Shown: piece after piece, positions 18,469 to 26,757 of the stretch | How positions within the stretch are numbered: position 1 is the stretch's first letter | Layout of the letters: every line of letters begins with the position of its first letter | Notes under the pieces: generated by a model | The model's input: the letters and a program-made list of their open reading frames with translations, nothing else | Databases searched by the model: none | What the model was told of the DNA's origin: nothing | Made by a program: the position numbers and the translations under genes | Assembly: GCA_027067055.1 (NCBI GenBank) | Contig: JAMOMK010000020.1 | Location: forward strand, 1 to 52,621 | DNA from: Lysobacterales bacterium | GTDB taxonomy: Bacteria; Pseudomonadota; Gammaproteobacteria; Xanthomonadales; Marinicellaceae | DNA length: 52,621 bases | Direction: 5' to 3'

Positions 18469-18711
18469 ATGAGAAATATTGACTGCCATATTGCTATCAC
18501 ACTAGATGGTTTTATATGTCGTGATGATGGAAGTATTGATGGATTTTTAATGGAGGGTGAGCATGTGGAAGATTTTATTAAACCTTTAAATGACTACGAT
18601 TCGGCTCTAATGGGAAGAAAAATATATGAATTTGGTTTTCAGCTCGGATTAATGGCTGGTGAGCCCGCCTATCCGAACTTGAAGCATTATGTGTTTTCAG
18701 AATCATTTTGA
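18469..18711 (+). pseudogene. Truncated dihydrofolate-reductase-family (RibD C-terminal-like) gene
   Basis: An 80-codon frame, MRNIDCHIAITLDGFICRDD..., carries the N-terminal half of the DHFR/RibD-C fold: the I-A-x-T-L-D-G-F-I-C-R-D-D-G strand, LNDYDSALMGRKIYEFG and LKHYVFSES. Family members are about 180 residues, so roughly half is missing. It has a good ribosome binding site (AAAGGAG) before ATG 18469, better than the start 111 bp upstream in the same frame. The frame stops where sequence similar to the dispersed repeat at 32975-33010 begins (tttgaaatagagtgac against tttgagatagagtgac), which suggests that an insertion or deletion at a repeat removed the 3' half. Confidence 0.65.
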
Positions 18712-18919
18712 AATAGAGTGACTAATTTTTCAATAATTCAAACCGACCTTGATCATCTATATAAGCCTGAGTTATTTCTATTTTTTAGAAGCTCCATAAT
18801 AATGAGATATGAGTCACAAAAATATTAGTCTTAACTAAATTTTATTAATAAGTAAAAACTAATTTCAATTTTTATCGAACTATAAAACATCATAAATAAC
18901 ATAATGTATAGGATGAAAT

Positions 18920-20611
18920 ATGAAAATTTACTTAATAATAATTTTATGGGTTACAAACATACCGAATTTGGATGCTAAAGTTTCAAACGAAGATTCGTAT
19001 GTAATGGCAGCTGTCAGCAAGGTAGTTAATATGATTTCTGATAGTACAATCTGGAATTTAGATTCAAGTGGCATAGTCGGGGTCGCTAACCCAATTGATA
19101 GATTAGGTGAGGCTCTGTCTCACGGTGATTATAATAATGATGGCATTCAAGATTTGGCAATTGGAATCCCCAATCATGATTTTAGTTTTTTTGGCACAAC
19201 GATAAATAATACAGGAGTGGTGCTTATTATTTATGGAAGATCTAACGGTCTTTCATCATTTAACAATCAATTCCTTTATCAAACATTTGAATCTGACCCT
19301 CCTAATTTAGAAAACATAAATGGTGTTGAAAGTGATGATTTTTTTGGAAAGTCTCTTGCAAGCGGCGATTTCAATTGCGATGGTATTACCGATCTTGCAG
19401 TCGGTACGCCAGAAGAAGATTACAACACTATAAATCCAGCTATTAGACAAAATGTAGGAGCAATAAATGTTTTTTATGGTTCAATAAATGGATTTGCAGA
19501 TTTAGGAGCGGGTTCTACCTTTCTTTTTCAAGGTACTGGTTTAGGGATATTTTTTGATGGAAGTATCAGTGCCAATGATAGATTTGGCTGGAGTATGACC
19601 ACTGGTGATTTTAATGGCGATGATTGTGATGATTTGGCCGTTTCTGCTCCATTCGAAGATTTTGGAAACCCCTCTCCAACCATCATAGATGCTGGACAAG
19701 TTGAAGTGTATTATGGAAGAGCACAAGGCTTATCTGGAGAATCAGAGTTCAGGGATTCATTATCACAACAATCGGATGATATCCCTGAATCATCTTCAGA
19801 AACTAATGATCAATTTGGTTTAAGTCTAACTGCTGGAGACTATAGTTTGGCAGGGATTGGAAGTAATAATTTTGATTTTCTGGCTGTGGGCATTCCTGGT
19901 GAGGACATTAATAATGTAACCAATGCTGGTGCAGTACAGGTATTTGAAGGTGGAAGTAATGGAATTGATTTACAAAATACCAGTGTAATATGGTCTCAGG
20001 CTGGAGATATAATTGGTATTGTTGAGGAGCATGACAGGTTTGGTTCGTCACTGACAACTGGTGATTTCAATAATGATTTTGTAGACGACTTAGTTGTTGG
20101 CGTACCTCGAGAGGATATTAATAGCTCTGGCATAAATGATGCAGGTTCAATAAATATTATTTATGGTGATTCATTTGGTTTATCAAGTGCCAATAATCAA
20201 TCTTTCCATCAGAATTTTAACGGGATAATTGGAACTGCTGAAAATTCAGATCAATTTGGGGATGTTTTAACAAGTGGAGATCTAAACAATGACTCATTTG
20301 ATGACTTAGTCGTAGGCGTTCCTCGCGAAAATAGTTCTAGCGGTGCTTTTCATATTCTTTATGGTTCTATCAGTGGTATCACTACTGACAATAATGAATA
20401 CCAAACAAATAATTTTAGTCCCTTGGATGAAATGGGGTTTTCAATGACTATTGCAGATTTTGGCAATGGAGGAGAACTGGCTGTCGGTATACCTGGGGAT
20501 GATATTTTCAATGGAAATAACGATGTAGGGGCTGTTGAAGTTTTTAAATTTACTCAACCAATGCTGCCTGAATTAATTTTTTCTAACTCATTTGAAGGTT
20601 TATCCTTTTAA
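18920..20611 (+). CDS. Secreted FG-GAP (integrin-alpha-like) propeller protein with FSNSFE tail
   Basis: A 563-residue exported protein. The signal peptide is about 19 residues (IIILWVTNIPNLDA). Seven FG-GAP repeats can be counted, each with a calcium-loop-like D-x-N-x-D-x-x-x-D and an A-V-G-x-P block: GDYNNDGIQDLAIGIP, GDFNCDGITDLAVGTP, GDFNGDDCDDLAVSAP, a less regular one at GDYSLAGIG...LAVGIP, GDFNNDFVDDLVVGVP, GDLNNDSFDDLVVGVP and ADFGNGGELAVGIP. Seven blades match an integrin-type propeller. The C-terminus LPELIFSNSFEGLSF carries the shared tail five residues before the end. It is followed 5 nt later by the next secreted protein gene. Probable surface adhesion or display role. Confidence 0.85.
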   Translation: MKIYLIIILWVTNIPNLDAKVSNEDSYVMAAVSKVVNMISDSTIWNLDSSGIVGVANPIDRLGEALSHGDYNNDGIQDLAIGIPNHDFSFFGTTINNTGVVLIIYGRSNGLSSFNNQFLYQTFESDPPNLENINGVESDDFFGKSLASGDFNCDGITDLAVGTPEEDYNTINPAIRQNVGAINVFYGSINGFADLGAGSTFLFQGTGLGIFFDGSISANDRFGWSMTTGDFNGDDCDDLAVSAPFEDFGNPSPTIIDAGQVEVYYGRAQGLSGESEFRDSLSQQSDDIPESSSETNDQFGLSLTAGDYSLAGIGSNNFDFLAVGIPGEDINNVTNAGAVQVFEGGSNGIDLQNTSVIWSQAGDIIGIVEEHDRFGSSLTTGDFNNDFVDDLVVGVPREDINSSGINDAGSINIIYGDSFGLSSANNQSFHQNFNGIIGTAENSDQFGDVLTSGDLNNDSFDDLVVGVPRENSSSGAFHILYGSISGITTDNNEYQTNNFSPLDEMGFSMTIADFGNGGELAVGIPGDDIFNGNNDVGAVEVFKFTQPMLPELIFSNSFEGLSF

Positions 20612-20616
20612 CAATT

Positions 20617-22278
20617 ATGAAATGTAATACGATGATTTATTTGTTTGCTGTTAAAATAATTCAAAAGAAGTGTTGGATTATTTTATTTATTATTTTTTCT
20701 TCAGTTAGTTTTTCTGACGATTTTTATGTCTGTGATTGCCAAAACAATTCAGATATTGATTGTTTGGTCGGCAATGACAATTTTGATGGTAGTTTGATCA
20801 ATCCTTTTCAGAGTATTAGTCAAGCTAATAGTGTTTTTAATTCACTTTCAGCAGGAGACTCGATTCATTTATGTAAAGGCGGTTCATGGTTTATTGCTTC
20901 AAATTTGCGTTGGGTTAATCAGTTTTGTCGGGTAGATAATAGATGTATCATAACTAACTATAATCCACCTTGGGCATCTGGTGATGAACAGAAACCGATA
21001 CTGAATTTTCAAAATGGTTCAGATGGTTTTAATCTAGCTGATAGTGGCAATGCTGAGCATGAAGAAGGTTATTTAATAGAAAATCTCGATTTAAGAGGCA
21101 GTGATGATGGCAGCGGTGTGTTTATTGCTAATGATGTAGATGATGTTATTTTGAGCAATTTAACCATTGCAAATTTCCAGTTAGGTGTTTATTTGGGTTC
21201 ATCAAATGATTGTAATATCAATGATAGTGCATGTGATGGTCAAAATAAACGCATCACTTTGCAAAATAGTACGATTCAACATAATACGTCACAGGGTTGG
21301 CTAGGAGGGTCTAGTGGTACAAAATTACTCAATAACTATTTTTCCGATAATGGTACTCAAGCAGTTTTTGATCACAATGTCTATATAAGTGGGTCAGCCC
21401 ACCAAGTAACTCAGGGGATTTTAGTTAGTGGTAATCGACTGTATAGAAACACCTTAGATCAAGATGGAGCTTGTTCATCTGTATCTTTAGTTGTGCATGG
21501 AGAACATGACAACTTGGTTATTAAAAACAATGAAATTTGGGAGGATGAAGGCAATGCATTATCAAGTTGTTGGGGTATTGCTGTTGATGGAGGTTATTCA
21601 GAGGCAGAGTCTTTCACTAATGTTCTTATCCAAAGCAATAGCATTATAAATGTTGGTCGTGTTGGTATTGGCTTGGGTTCTTGTGACAATTGTGTTGTTG
21701 AAAATAACATTATTTCCAATCATCAAGAGTTTCCAATTAGGGCCATACTTGCCCCAGACCGCAATTTAGCAGCGAATGACTTACCATTAGATAACATCTC
21801 CATTCGTAATAATTCAATTTTCATTAATAATTCATCAGCAAGTACGGCAATTACTGTTAGCACTATGGGGGCTAATCATCTGATAGTGAGCAATGCCATT
21901 TCTTATACTGGCAACTCGAATTCCTTTAACTGTTTTGACACAGACCTTCCATCATCAAGTTATTTAGATATTAATAACAACTTATGTTATACACCAAATG
22001 CTCCCAATGCAGAGTGGTCAAATCATTTTGGCAACTTATCTCAATGGCAAATCAGTTCAGGATTTTCTATTAATGCAATAGAAATGAATCCAGGATATTT
22101 TAACCCCGAAAATAATTCACTATGGGCTCAAGACCAACAAGCATCAATAGTTAATACAGGTCACAGCACGTTAAGTTCTGCATGTGATTATAATTGCAGG
22201 CCAAGAGGTGCCAATCCTGATATTGGCGCTTATGAATGGGTCGGAGATGTGGTGGTTTTTAACAATGGTTTTGAATGA
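20617..22278 (+). CDS. Secreted parallel beta-helix protein with FNNGFE tail
   Basis: A 553-residue exported protein. The hydrophobic segment WIILFIIFSSVSFS (about 20-33) is the likely signal core after a long N-region; a start at M6 (20632) is also possible. The mature start DDFYVCDCQNNSDIDCL followed by PFQSISQANSVFNSLSAGDSI is the classic entry of pectate-lyase/NosD-like beta-helices. The rest has N-rich turns (ITLQNSTIQHNTS, LVIKNNEIW, VVENNIISNH, SIRNNSIFINN). It ends DIGAYEWVGDVVVFNNGFE. There are many cysteines, in keeping with an exported, disulfide-bearing protein. It is co-transcribed with the FG-GAP gene (5-nt gap). Confidence 0.8.
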   Translation: MKCNTMIYLFAVKIIQKKCWIILFIIFSSVSFSDDFYVCDCQNNSDIDCLVGNDNFDGSLINPFQSISQANSVFNSLSAGDSIHLCKGGSWFIASNLRWVNQFCRVDNRCIITNYNPPWASGDEQKPILNFQNGSDGFNLADSGNAEHEEGYLIENLDLRGSDDGSGVFIANDVDDVILSNLTIANFQLGVYLGSSNDCNINDSACDGQNKRITLQNSTIQHNTSQGWLGGSSGTKLLNNYFSDNGTQAVFDHNVYISGSAHQVTQGILVSGNRLYRNTLDQDGACSSVSLVVHGEHDNLVIKNNEIWEDEGNALSSCWGIAVDGGYSEAESFTNVLIQSNSIINVGRVGIGLGSCDNCVVENNIISNHQEFPIRAILAPDRNLAANDLPLDNISIRNNSIFINNSSASTAITVSTMGANHLIVSNAISYTGNSNSFNCFDTDLPSSSYLDINNNLCYTPNAPNAEWSNHFGNLSQWQISSGFSINAIEMNPGYFNPENNSLWAQDQQASIVNTGHSTLSSACDYNCRPRGANPDIGAYEWVGDVVVFNNGFE

Positions 22279-22335
22279 GATTGTTAAAAACAAGGATGTT
22301 ATTTTTTGAAGCGTTAATATAGCGACATATACTAG

Positions 22336-22776
22336 CTATTCGCCTATATCTTCATTCCATAATTCAGGTTTTTCGGCAATAAATTTTTTCATGATGTCTT
22401 TGCACTCTTGGTTGTTCATCTGAATGATTTCGACACCTTTGGATTTGAGGTGTTCTTCTTCACCCATAAAGGTACTGTTTTCACCAATAACAACCTTGGG
22501 TATTCCATATAAAAGTACCGTGCCAGAGCACATGGAGCAAGGTGAAAGTGTGGTGTAGAGTGTACACTCTTTGTAGATTGAAGCTTTTTGCCGTCCTGCA
22601 TTTTCCAATGCATCCATCTCGCCGTGTAAAACCACAGAGCCATCTTGCACCCGTTTATTGTGTCCTGCACCGAGTATTTTACCTTTGTGAACAATAACAG
22701 AACCGATAGGAATCCCACCTTCGTTGTAACTTTTTTTGGCTTGCTTGATGGCAGCTTGGAGGAATTTTTGATGCAT
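22336..22776 (-). CDS. Cytosine deaminase, yeast FCY1 type
   Basis: A 146-residue zinc deaminase. The zinc site is HGE (H51, proton-shuttle E53) and PCSMC (C80, C83). Several stretches match the yeast cytosine deaminase pattern closely: GGIPIGSVIV, GAGHNKR, LYTTLSPC, YGIPKVVIGEN and the C-terminal WNEDIGE, whose acidic residue corresponds to the base-specificity tail of the fungal enzyme. It should convert cytosine to uracil for pyrimidine salvage. It is not related in fold to the bacterial CodA amidohydrolase, the usual bacterial enzyme. It stands alone, with no codB-type permease. tRNA adenosine deaminase TadA is the main alternative but does not carry the DIGE tail. Confidence 0.8.
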   Translation of the reverse strand: MHQKFLQAAIKQAKKSYNEGGIPIGSVIVHKGKILGAGHNKRVQDGSVVLHGEMDALENAGRQKASIYKECTLYTTLSPCSMCSGTVLLYGIPKVVIGENSTFMGEEEHLKSKGVEIIQMNNQECKDIMKKFIAEKPELWNEDIGE

Positions 22777-22839
22777 GGTTTAGGGTTAGTTTGAAAGGGT
22801 TAATCATAAACTATTTTCTGAAATATTAAAAGAACTCAT

Positions 22840-22958
22840 GTAGGGTAGTACCTATGTGTGCTACCGTTTTTCAGTTTAACGATAAATTAAAAATGTTGTG
22901 GTTCTAATTTAATCCTGTGGTGATTTAACAACTGGAGCACACATAGGTGCTACCCTAC
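22840..22958. repeat. REPIN, CTATGT-loop class
   Basis: The left arm is GTAGG then stem GGTAGTAC, loop CTATGT, stem GTGCTACC (one G-U pair). The right arm is AGCAC, loop ACATAG, GTGCT, then ACCCTAC. GTAG at 22840-22843 and CTAC at 22955-22958 are the outer ends, giving 119 bp. It lies between the cytosine deaminase and the gene at 22975. On the plus strand the left hairpin is followed by GTTTTT. Confidence 0.7.
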
Positions 22959-22974
22959 GATTGGGTTTGTTTGG

Positions 22975-24879
22975 TTAGTACACAATTACTGTTATTTGTG
23001 CAGTAACTCCAGCTCCTGTATCAGGTATAAATGCACGGCAGTTTAATTTATTAGTTCCATTGTTTACACAATTTGCTGATATGTTAGCATCAATAGTCGC
23101 AGATGCGATCCAAAATCTTGAATTAATGTCAGTTGGAAAGGTAAGCGTGCATCGACCTTCTGTAACACCATTAGCTATAGTTATAGCTCCAGCTGTTGTA
23201 GTTCCATTAAATTGCCTGTTGATTACTGAACCTGTTTGACCACATTTTGGAGCAACCATATATTTAACCATGCCCCCTGAGGTAATGTTTTGTGATGTGT
23301 TTCCTGAAACTTTCAAGTTTCCATTTACATCGAGAAGCTCAGAAGGTGTTAGAGTGCCAATACCGACCTTGCCATCTTGAACTATAGATAATCTAGCAAT
23401 ATAGTTAGTTCCTAATTGTAAACTTCCTGTATTAAAAAAACTCGTAGTAAGCATAAAATCGTCTGGAGCAATATTGGTTCCAGATTGGTTCATTGAACCT
23501 ATTGCTCCTTTACGAGCTCCATCTTCATAGTAAAAGACATTTACTCCTGCCGCACTTCCAGAATGGTTATGTTGATTTCCAAGAACAAATAAAGCATCAA
23601 ACCCAGTATTGGCTCTAATTGTTACAGAATCTCCAATTGAATTTTCAACAGTATTCACGTTGAGAGCCCATGGAGCATTACTTAAATCAGCATAAGCCCC
23701 ACTAAAATCATCGGCTGCATTTTTATCCCAAGCAGTGGTATCAGTGGTATTAACATAACCATTATTTAAAACATAGTCATCGACTTGAGTTTCAGTAAGT
23801 TGTGTATCATCATCACCATCGGCTAGTCCAGCAGGCACGCCTATTAATGAGCTAAATGCTCCATCGAAACCGCTTGCTGTCTGCCATGAACCTACGCCAT
23901 TGGCATCAGAGGTAAAGACTTTTCCAACACCTTGAGTGCCATCAACAATGCCTAGGGAACCATTGATAGTCACTTCATCTGTGGAAAAATCACCGCCTAT
24001 TAAAGGTGTTGTTGTCTCAGAATTTTCTATATACAATGTGTTGTCTCCAGTTTCAAATCTACCAGCTCTATTGCCTAAAAACACATTGCCACTTCCTGTT
24101 ATATTATGTCTTCCCGCAAAATATCCAACACTTGTGTTCCTAGAGCCAGATATGTTGTCATATAATGAATAACCCCCTAAAGCAGTATTAAAGCTTCCAG
24201 TAGAATTTTCTGACATAGAATATACTCCTATGGCAGAATTGTAACTTCCTGTCTCGTTACTTCTTAATGTATTGTAACCAACTGCAGAATTTTGTTCTCC
24301 TGTTGTTGTGAATACCATTGAACGGTATCCAAAACCAGCATTGTGGTTGTTTGTACCATCATCATTCTGACCAGAAGAAATACCAAAATAATAGGAATCA
24401 CCTGAAACTCTAGCATCGGATAAACCATCAATATTAGTTGCGCCCGTAGTCGGAGTATTTGGTTGCCAACCTGTGGTGTTGTCAAATGTTAAGACTTGTC
24501 CATTGGTCGCGCCTTTATCAATTAAAGTTGTTGCATAGGGAACAGCAGCCATTTTTTGTAATGGTGTTAGTGTTGTGTAACTTACATCAGTTGGTTTTTT
24601 GACGCTAATTTGCAACCAAACATCCAGTCCATCAAAAGTAGCAATACCAAGATTGACATCAGGGATGGTAAATATTCCATTTGTTACTGTAACTGTATGA
24701 GAAGAAAGGTCACCAACAAGATTTCCATCCGATAACGCATCAAATGCTTGTATGTTTATATTGAACGGGCCACTTGCTGGCGAACCGCCATCGGTTAATT
24801 CACCTTGATAACTAAAAGTGTGATCAATTGCTTGTGCATTAAAGGCACAAATGAGTAATAGACTTAATATGGTTTTCAT
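22975..24879 (-). CDS. Exported surface protein with YadA-head-like repeats
   Basis: A 634-residue exported protein. The signal peptide ends near A17 (CAFNAQA). An N-terminal beta-sandwich region (FSYQGELTDGGSPASGPFNI, later LTPLQKMAAVPYATTL) is common in secreted proteins of this kind. Residues about 175-280 hold five degenerate repeats of about 23 residues, with the pattern TG-x-x-N-[ST]-[AS]-[VIL]-G-x(3)-[LM], as in the head of trimeric autotransporter adhesins and tail-fibre-like proteins. GKVGIGTLTPSELLDVNGNL follows near residue 500, as in many tail-fibre/adhesin proteins, but no S74 peptidase is seen. It has no FE tail and no membrane anchor of the YadA type. It follows the small protein at 24894 by 14 nt. 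Confidence 0.75.
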   Translation of the reverse strand: MKTILSLLLICAFNAQAIDHTFSYQGELTDGGSPASGPFNINIQAFDALSDGNLVGDLSSHTVTVTNGIFTIPDVNLGIATFDGLDVWLQISVKKPTDVSYTTLTPLQKMAAVPYATTLIDKGATNGQVLTFDNTTGWQPNTPTTGATNIDGLSDARVSGDSYYFGISSGQNDDGTNNHNAGFGYRSMVFTTTGEQNSAVGYNTLRSNETGSYNSAIGVYSMSENSTGSFNTALGGYSLYDNISGSRNTSVGYFAGRHNITGSGNVFLGNRAGRFETGDNTLYIENSETTTPLIGGDFSTDEVTINGSLGIVDGTQGVGKVFTSDANGVGSWQTASGFDGAFSSLIGVPAGLADGDDDTQLTETQVDDYVLNNGYVNTTDTTAWDKNAADDFSGAYADLSNAPWALNVNTVENSIGDSVTIRANTGFDALFVLGNQHNHSGSAAGVNVFYYEDGARKGAIGSMNQSGTNIAPDDFMLTTSFFNTGSLQLGTNYIARLSIVQDGKVGIGTLTPSELLDVNGNLKVSGNTSQNITSGGMVKYMVAPKCGQTGSVINRQFNGTTTAGAITIANGVTEGRCTLTFPTDINSRFWIASATIDANISANCVNNGTNKLNCRAFIPDTGAGVTAQITVIVY

Positions 24880-24893
24880 AATTTTTCCTCTGT

Positions 24894-25160
24894 TTAATTT
24901 TCAAATCCATCTTTAAAAAGATCTTCTGGAAGTGGGGCAGTATTTGTTTTGTGCCAAAAACCGCCATTAAGTGAATAATTGTTTTGTGAAAGAGTGTTGC
25001 TGGCATCAACTTGTCCTATGCTGCCTTGTATTTGGTATTGACCGCCAGACATTTTCCCTCCACCGTTATTTATGGTGTATTTTTTTATTGCATATTGCGC
25101 AAAAACATGTGTGGTAATCACACACATAAGCATAACAATAATAGCTTTATTTTTTTTCAT
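24894..25160 (-). CDS. Small secreted protein with FKDGFE tail
   Basis: An 88-residue exported protein: signal peptide (VMLMCVITTHVFA), then YAIKKYTINNGGGKMSGGQY, QIQGSIGQVDAS and NYSLNGGFWHK. The GGG-x-M-S-G-G, G-x-I-G-Q-x-D and L-x-G-G-F-W pattern recurs in secreted proteins of gammaproteobacteria. It ends LPEDLFKDGFEN, the same tail as four larger proteins in the window, one residue from the end. As the smallest carrier it is the most useful for defining what the tail needs. It is the first gene of a two-gene operon with the repeat protein at 22975. Confidence 0.75.
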   Translation of the reverse strand: MKKNKAIIVMLMCVITTHVFAQYAIKKYTINNGGGKMSGGQYQIQGSIGQVDASNTLSQNNYSLNGGFWHKTNTAPLPEDLFKDGFEN

Positions 25161-25271
25161 TAGTCTTCTCCTTGCTTATCAATACGTATTATCTTAGAAA
25201 TTTATGACACAGTGATTGAAAAGAAAATGTTCCATATAGTGTATAATGATTATTTGCCAAGTGGAAATTCT

Positions 25272-26552
25272 ATGAAATTAGCTTTATTGTTATTAGTATC
25301 GGTAGTCAGTTTTGCCAAAGTTGATCCATCACTGCAAGCACAATTAAAAAATGAACTCACTCCATTTGGCGCAATCAAGGCAGGTAATGGTAAGGATATA
25401 CCTGAATGGAATGATGTATACGACAATTTAGCAGATGAAAAACCGCTACTAACCATCACGCATGAAAATTATCAACAATACAAGGAGAATCTAACAGCAG
25501 GTCAAACGGCCTTGTTTGAGCGTTATGAAACCTTTCAGATGCCAATTTATCCATCACACCGAACCGCCGTTGCACCTAGTTGGGTTTATGATAATACATT
25601 TGAAAATGCCATTCATGCAGAACTCAATAAAGACCAGTCAGGTTATGAGAATGCCAAAGGCGGCACCCCTTTTCCTGTTCCTAACTCGGCCTTGGAGATT
25701 TATTTTAATCACATTGCCCGCTGGAGAGGTCAGCAGGTGGAAAGTATGTTTAGTGATGCAGTGGTTGAAAAAAGTGGGCAATTTACTTTAATTACCAATA
25801 AAGCATTGGTACGTTATGATGCGTATATACCTAATCACAAAAGCAAAAACTTTATCTCGGTTATTGGCAAGACACTAGCTCCAGCGACTCGTTCTGGTAG
25901 CGGAGTTTTAGTACTTGAACCACTTGATCAACTCAATAATCACCGTTCTGCTTGGTTATGGGATAAAGGTCGCCGCCGTGCGATTCGTGCACCAAATGTT
26001 GCTTATGATAATGTTGTACAAACCTCGGGGGGATTAAGAACCGTTGATGATACCGATATGATTAGTGGCTCACCAGATCGTTATGACTGGAAAATGCTTG
26101 AAAAACGTGAAATTTATATTCCATACAACAATGAAAAGCTCGACAGTAAAGAATTACGCTATCGTGATATTTTGACAAAAAACCACATTAACCCAGTTTA
26201 TACCCGTTATGAATTACACCGTGTGTGGGTAATTGAAGCCACCCTCAAAGAAAAATGGAGACATGTCTATTCCAAACGCACCTTTTATATTGATGAAGAC
26301 ACATGGCAAGTAGTTATCGCCGACCAATACAATAAAGTAGGTGATTTGTGGCGAGTGAGTATTGCCTATCCTAAATTTTTCAAAGAAATGCCTGGCGTAT
26401 TTTCGGTAATCAATGTCTTTCATGACTTAGTATCAAAACGCTACCACGTTATGGGGTTAGAAAATGAAGTTAAATCTGCTGCAAAATACAATGGCGAAAT
26501 TGCTAAAGACAGCTTATTTACCCCCTCAGGGTTTAAACGCTTTATGCGATGA
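25272..26552 (+). CDS. DUF1329 outer-membrane/periplasmic protein
   Basis: A roughly 426-residue DUF1329-family protein. A start at 25212 is in frame, but the ATG at 25272 gives a clean signal peptide (MKLALLLLVSVVSFA) where the longer start buries it. Family marks include LTPFGAIKAGNGKDIPEWN, TFENAIHAEL, KGRRRAIRAPNVAYDN, the Y-x-x-H-R-V-W-V-I-E-A stretch and KRTFYIDEDTWQV. DUF1329 proteins have a LolA-like fold and usually pair with a DUF1302 barrel in a lipid or hydrophobic-compound export system, with an RND exporter nearby. None of those partners is visible within 10 kb here. The hairpin at 26573-26598 probably ends its transcript. Confidence 0.85.
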   Translation: MKLALLLLVSVVSFAKVDPSLQAQLKNELTPFGAIKAGNGKDIPEWNDVYDNLADEKPLLTITHENYQQYKENLTAGQTALFERYETFQMPIYPSHRTAVAPSWVYDNTFENAIHAELNKDQSGYENAKGGTPFPVPNSALEIYFNHIARWRGQQVESMFSDAVVEKSGQFTLITNKALVRYDAYIPNHKSKNFISVIGKTLAPATRSGSGVLVLEPLDQLNNHRSAWLWDKGRRRAIRAPNVAYDNVVQTSGGLRTVDDTDMISGSPDRYDWKMLEKREIYIPYNNEKLDSKELRYRDILTKNHINPVYTRYELHRVWVIEATLKEKWRHVYSKRTFYIDEDTWQVVIADQYNKVGDLWRVSIAYPKFFKEMPGVFSVINVFHDLVSKRYHVMGLENEVKSAAKYNGEIAKDSLFTPSGFKRFMR

Positions 26553-26567
26553 GCTGTTCAGTTCATT

Positions 26568-26650
26568 GTAGTGGCAGACCTATGTGTCTGCCTTTTTTAC
26601 TGGTGGTATTGGTAATGTTTTGCAAGGGTCACACACTGGTGACCCACTAC
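26568..26650. repeat. REPIN, CTATGT-loop class; left arm doubles as terminator
   Basis: The left arm is GTAGTG then stem GGCAGAC, loop CTATGT, stem GTCTGCC. The right arm is stem GGGTCAC, loop ACACTG, stem GTGACCC, then ACTAC. The left hairpin is followed by TTTTTT (26593-26598), so it looks like the intrinsic terminator of the DUF1329 gene. The two arms keep the frame of the sequence but change three stem pairs (CAG/CTG against GTC/GAC) in a fully complementary way. Confidence 0.7.
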
Positions 26651-26757
26651 AGATTGTGACAAAATCAAGAGGTTTTAAATCTTAGCTTTGTTAGTTCATA
26701 TCTTTTATTGAGTAAATTTGGTAAAATTCTTGCCTTTAAATTTACAATAAAAATCTT

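Noticed and set aside
22975-24879. Prophage tail fibre
   Set aside because: The repeats resemble tail-fibre and YadA heads, but there is a signal peptide and no phage gene nearby, and no S74 peptidase domain.
25212-25271. Longer start for the DUF1329 protein
   Set aside because: It would place 20 residues before a good signal peptide; the ATG at 25272 is the better start.
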